This document shows, piece after piece, positions 61,812-64,000 of a stretch of DNA of 64,000 bases. Below the pieces are notes generated by a model. It did not search any database and was not told where the DNA came from. It worked only from the letters and a program-made list of their open reading frames with translations. Each line of letters starts with the position of its first letter. Within the stretch, counting starts at the first letter, position 1. This DNA comes from Burkholderiaceae bacterium 16 (GTDB lineage: Bacteria; Pseudomonadota; Gammaproteobacteria; Burkholderiales; Burkholderiaceae). The stretch lies in the NCBI GenBank assembly GCA_000955785.1, contig JYOD01000017.1, forward strand, positions 1 to 64,000, in the 5' to 3' direction. A program made the translations under genes and the position numbers.

Positions 61812-63281
61812 CTAGCCGGCCGAGGCTTCGAATACTCGCCGGTAGTTGCCGCCGAGAATCCCGTTCGTTTCGTCTTGCGTGAAGCCCGCCGCCAGCAGCG
61901 CATCGGCCAGCGAAGGCAATTGCTCGTAGCTCCCGAACACCGGCGGGGAAATAAAGCCGAGCATGTCCGTGCCCAGGCCGACGTGCTCGACGCCAACCAC
62001 GTCGGCCATCCGCTTGATGCCCTCGACCATCCCACGCAGGTCACGGAAGGTGCCCGAACTGGGCCAGACGCCGATCACGCCGCCGGTGCCGGCGATCACG
62101 CGGGCGTGGTCGGGCGTGATCAGCCGGCTGCGCGTGCCTGGACGCGTCGCCAGCGCGGAGTGCGAGATCACCAGCGGCCTGGTGGATGTCGCCGCGGCGC
62201 GCTTCACCAGCGCGTAGGTGCCGTGCGCGACGTCGACGACGATGCCTCGCGCATTGCAGCGCCGCACCACCTCCGCGCCAAAATCCGTCAGGCCGCCGTG
62301 CACCGGCGCCTCGGTCTGGATATCGCCGAGTTCGTTGACGCGGTAGTGCGTCAGCTGCAGGTGGCGCAACTGATGCATCGCGTACGCTTCGTCGACGCGT
62401 TCCAGCCTGCCTTCAAGAAAATCGGCGCCTTCGGAAGCGATGATCGCGCACGGCCCGGCGCGGCCCCGGGCGGCCAGGGATGCCGCGTCTATCACCACAT
62501 GCATCTGCTCACGCTCGATCAGCCGATGCGCGCGCGCGAACTCGGTCACGCCGAGCGCGTAAAGCTCGCCCTCCTGCGGGGCTCGCCACGCTTCGAAGCG
62601 CGTGCGGTCCGCAGACACGCGCGTGACGGTGGTGTCGGTCGCGATCGCCAGGCAGATCACGTTCATGCCGCCGGCGCGCATCGGCGCGGCGAGAGGCTGG
62701 AAGGGACGGTCCGCGCCGATGGCGGGATCGCGCGAGACGGTCACGCGGCCGCCGTGGCTGTGCATGTCGATCGTCAGCGCGTTGGCGGGCGGCGTCCATC
62801 TGGCGGCGGCGTCAGCCGCTTGTGGGGTGGATGCCGCGGATGACTCGCGGGCTTCGGTGTAGCCGGCGAAGCGCCCCGGCGCGCAGGCGGCAAGCCCGAG
62901 CGCCGCGCCGGACGCCAGGAACACGCGCCGGCTGATCGGCGCCGCCGCTGCCTGGGGCGCGAGCGCAAGCGCCGAGGCTTCCACCAGCTGATAGCGCCAG
63001 CCCGCTGGATCGTCGCGCAGCCGCAGCAAACGTCCCCGCAGGCAAACGGCGCGCTCTTGCCGCGCGAGCGGCGCCGCAAGGTACACCTCGATGCTGGCCA
63101 GCGGATCGCGCGGCACGCACCCGCCGCAGCATGGCGCCTCGGCGGTGAGCAAGGCATAGTCGGCGGTCTCGCCCGCGGGATCCAGCGGCATCATCCAGCC
63201 TGTCACCTCGACCAGCGTGCCATGCAGCGTGTCGGCCGCGCCGGTACGGATTGTCGTCCAGTCAATCTGCTCAATCTGCAT
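61812..63281 (-). CDS. Fusion protein: N-terminal DUF, internal Tat/lipobox, M19 dipeptidase
   Basis: A 489-residue protein. Residues 150-489 form an M19 (renal dipeptidase-like) amidohydrolase: metal-site candidates in IDMHSHGG, the Glu in IIASEGADFLEG, His in VISHSALATRPG and Asp in GLGTDML. Residues 1-105 are a separate small beta domain (LHGTLVEVTGWMMPLD, EAPCCGGCVPRDP, LRGRLLRLRDDP) that resembles DUF3299-like proteins; this likeness is tentative. Between them lies SRRVFLASGAALGLAAC, a twin-arginine plus lipobox sequence normally found at an N-terminus. No start codon immediately precedes it. GGAG 5 nt before ATG 63281 supports the long form. Confidence 0.8.
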   Translation of the reverse strand: MQIEQIDWTTIRTGAADTLHGTLVEVTGWMMPLDPAGETADYALLTAEAPCCGGCVPRDPLASIEVYLAAPLARQERAVCLRGRLLRLRDDPAGWRYQLVEASALALAPQAAAAPISRRVFLASGAALGLAACAPGRFAGYTEARESSAASTPQAADAAARWTPPANALTIDMHSHGGRVTVSRDPAIGADRPFQPLAAPMRAGGMNVICLAIATDTTVTRVSADRTRFEAWRAPQEGELYALGVTEFARAHRLIEREQMHVVIDAASLAARGRAGPCAIIASEGADFLEGRLERVDEAYAMHQLRHLQLTHYRVNELGDIQTEAPVHGGLTDFGAEVVRRCNARGIVVDVAHGTYALVKRAAATSTRPLVISHSALATRPGTRSRLITPDHARVIAGTGGVIGVWPSSGTFRDLRGMVEGIKRMADVVGVEHVGLGTDMLGFISPPVFGSYEQLPSLADALLAAGFTQDETNGILGGNYRRVFEASAG

Positions 63282-63512
63282 TGCCGCTCCACGCGTTGGG
63301 CATTCGGACCTGAGCGTTGGCCGGTCAGGCACGGCTGGCTTGCGATCCACATGATATCGCGGCGAAATACGCGGGCGGCGGTGCCGGTGGGGCCACATGC
63401 GCCTTTGCCTGCACCGGGACCCGTCTCCGCGCCATTCCCATCATTTGCATAGCAAGTACAATGCTGGGCTTCGTCCCGGACTGTCCGGGTCCGCCCCGCT
63501 ATACCTGATTCC

Positions 63513-64000
63513 ATGTCCAATCTCATCGTGCACGGCGGCAAGCCGCTCCGTGGCCGCATTACTCCCTCGGCCAACAAGAATGCAGTGCTGCCCGTGCTCT
63601 GCGCCACGCTGCTCACCGATGAGCCGTTGCGCCTGCATGGCGTGCCCGATATCACCGACGTGCGCAAGATCCTCGAGATTTTCCGCGCTTTGGGCAGCAA
63701 GGTGCATATGGACCACGCGACCGGCACGCTGGAACTGCACCATTGCGAAACGGTCTTCGACGCCGCCCGCCATCGGCTGCCCGAGGAAATGCGCTCCTCC
63801 ATCATGCTGGTGCCCCCGCTGCTGGCGCGCTTCGGCGTTGCCCGACTGGAGGACAACGTCAAGGGCTGTACGCTTGGCGTGCGCGAGATCGATCCGCACG
63901 TCGACGTCTTCCGCCGCTTCGGCGGCGAGGTGGAGCGCGTCGACGGCTCGCTGCTCGTGCGTAGTGCCGGCCTGCTGACACCGACCGACCACTGGCTGGA
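63513..64000 (+). CDS. murA: UDP-GlcNAc 1-carboxyvinyltransferase (MurA), partial
   Basis: The N-terminal 162 residues of MurA, which makes the first committed step of peptidoglycan synthesis (enolpyruvyl transfer to UDP-GlcNAc). It begins MSNLIVHGGKPLRGRITPSANKNAVLP with the substrate-binding Lys and Asn, and carries the Cys at position 119 in NVKGCTLGVREIDPHVDVF, the place of the PEP-reacting Cys. The gene runs off the window. The SANKNAV and KGC-TLG variants differ from the usual SGAKNAA and GGCAIG, so it may be a second, divergent copy. Its ribosome site is weak. Confidence 0.9.
   Translation, partial: MSNLIVHGGKPLRGRITPSANKNAVLPVLCATLLTDEPLRLHGVPDITDVRKILEIFRALGSKVHMDHATGTLELHHCETVFDAARHRLPEEMRSSIMLVPPLLARFGVARLEDNVKGCTLGVREIDPHVDVFRRFGGEVERVDGSLLVRSAGLLTPTDHWL

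Noticed and set aside
1..64000. CRISPR arrays, tRNA or rRNA genes, complete insertion sequences
   Set aside because: No regularly spaced repeats, tRNA-like folds with conserved TPsiC words, rRNA sequence or transposase genes were recognised.

Overview
The window looks like a chromosomal segment of a betaproteobacterium of the Burkholderiales, most likely Cupriavidus or a close relative. The grounds are very high GC with strongly C/G-ending codons, a polyhydroxybutyrate (PHB) phasin and PhaB-like reductase, several tripartite-tricarboxylate (Bug-type) solute receptors without their membrane subunits, a cyoABCD-SURF1 oxidase operon and a pel exopolysaccharide operon. The genus is inferred from gene content, not from a marker gene.

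Region 1 (1-8600) is accessory. It is sparse and visibly more AT-rich than the rest. It holds two near-identical 67-residue cold-shock genes in the same orientation, a phasin, a frameshifted phaB, a tandem pair of paralogous unknown genes, a few small hypotheticals and four intrinsic terminators. It ends in a set of truncated gene remnants (DUF2442-like, two alpha/beta hydrolase fragments, a frameshifted Sel1 gene) whose breakpoints abut one another at about 7517 and 8012.

Region 2 (8695-13191) has an M14-type metallopeptidase, a small conserved protein, cysK and a membrane diguanylate cyclase with both its active site and its RxxD inhibitory site.

Region 3 (13402-32425) is the centrepiece: a complete pelABCDEFG operon for the Pel exopolysaccharide, with overlapping or near-touching genes and an intact c-di-GMP-binding motif in PelD. 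It is followed on the same strand by an OmpR-type response regulator, a LysM-FecR exported protein and a CHASE2 sensor histidine kinase. This suggests an envelope-sensing circuit linked to Pel. Short tandem repeats lie in front of and inside this signalling unit.

Region 4 (32443-41068) has a small membrane protein, an AraC-type regulator, a decayed zone with a metallopeptidase (M35/aspzincin-like) remnant and a lipoprotein fragment, a Tat-exported amidase, and a TTQ-dependent amine dehydrogenase operon (large subunit, MauE, MauD, small subunit, two cytochromes c) that looks like aromatic amine dehydrogenase and lacks mauG.

Region 5 (41486-55258) carries a zinc-ribbon protein and YciH, then a catabolic and transport cluster: two LysR regulators, three Bug receptors, an M81 metallopeptidase, an isocitrate lyase/PEP mutase-family enzyme and a TauD-type dioxygenase. 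It ends with small hypotheticals, a YceH (DUF480) protein and a secreted lipase-like hydrolase.

Region 6 (55321-64000) has an MFS transporter divergent from cyoABCD-SURF1 across a perfect inverted repeat, an unusual fusion with an M19 dipeptidase domain, and the start of a MurA-type enolpyruvyl transferase cut off by the window edge.
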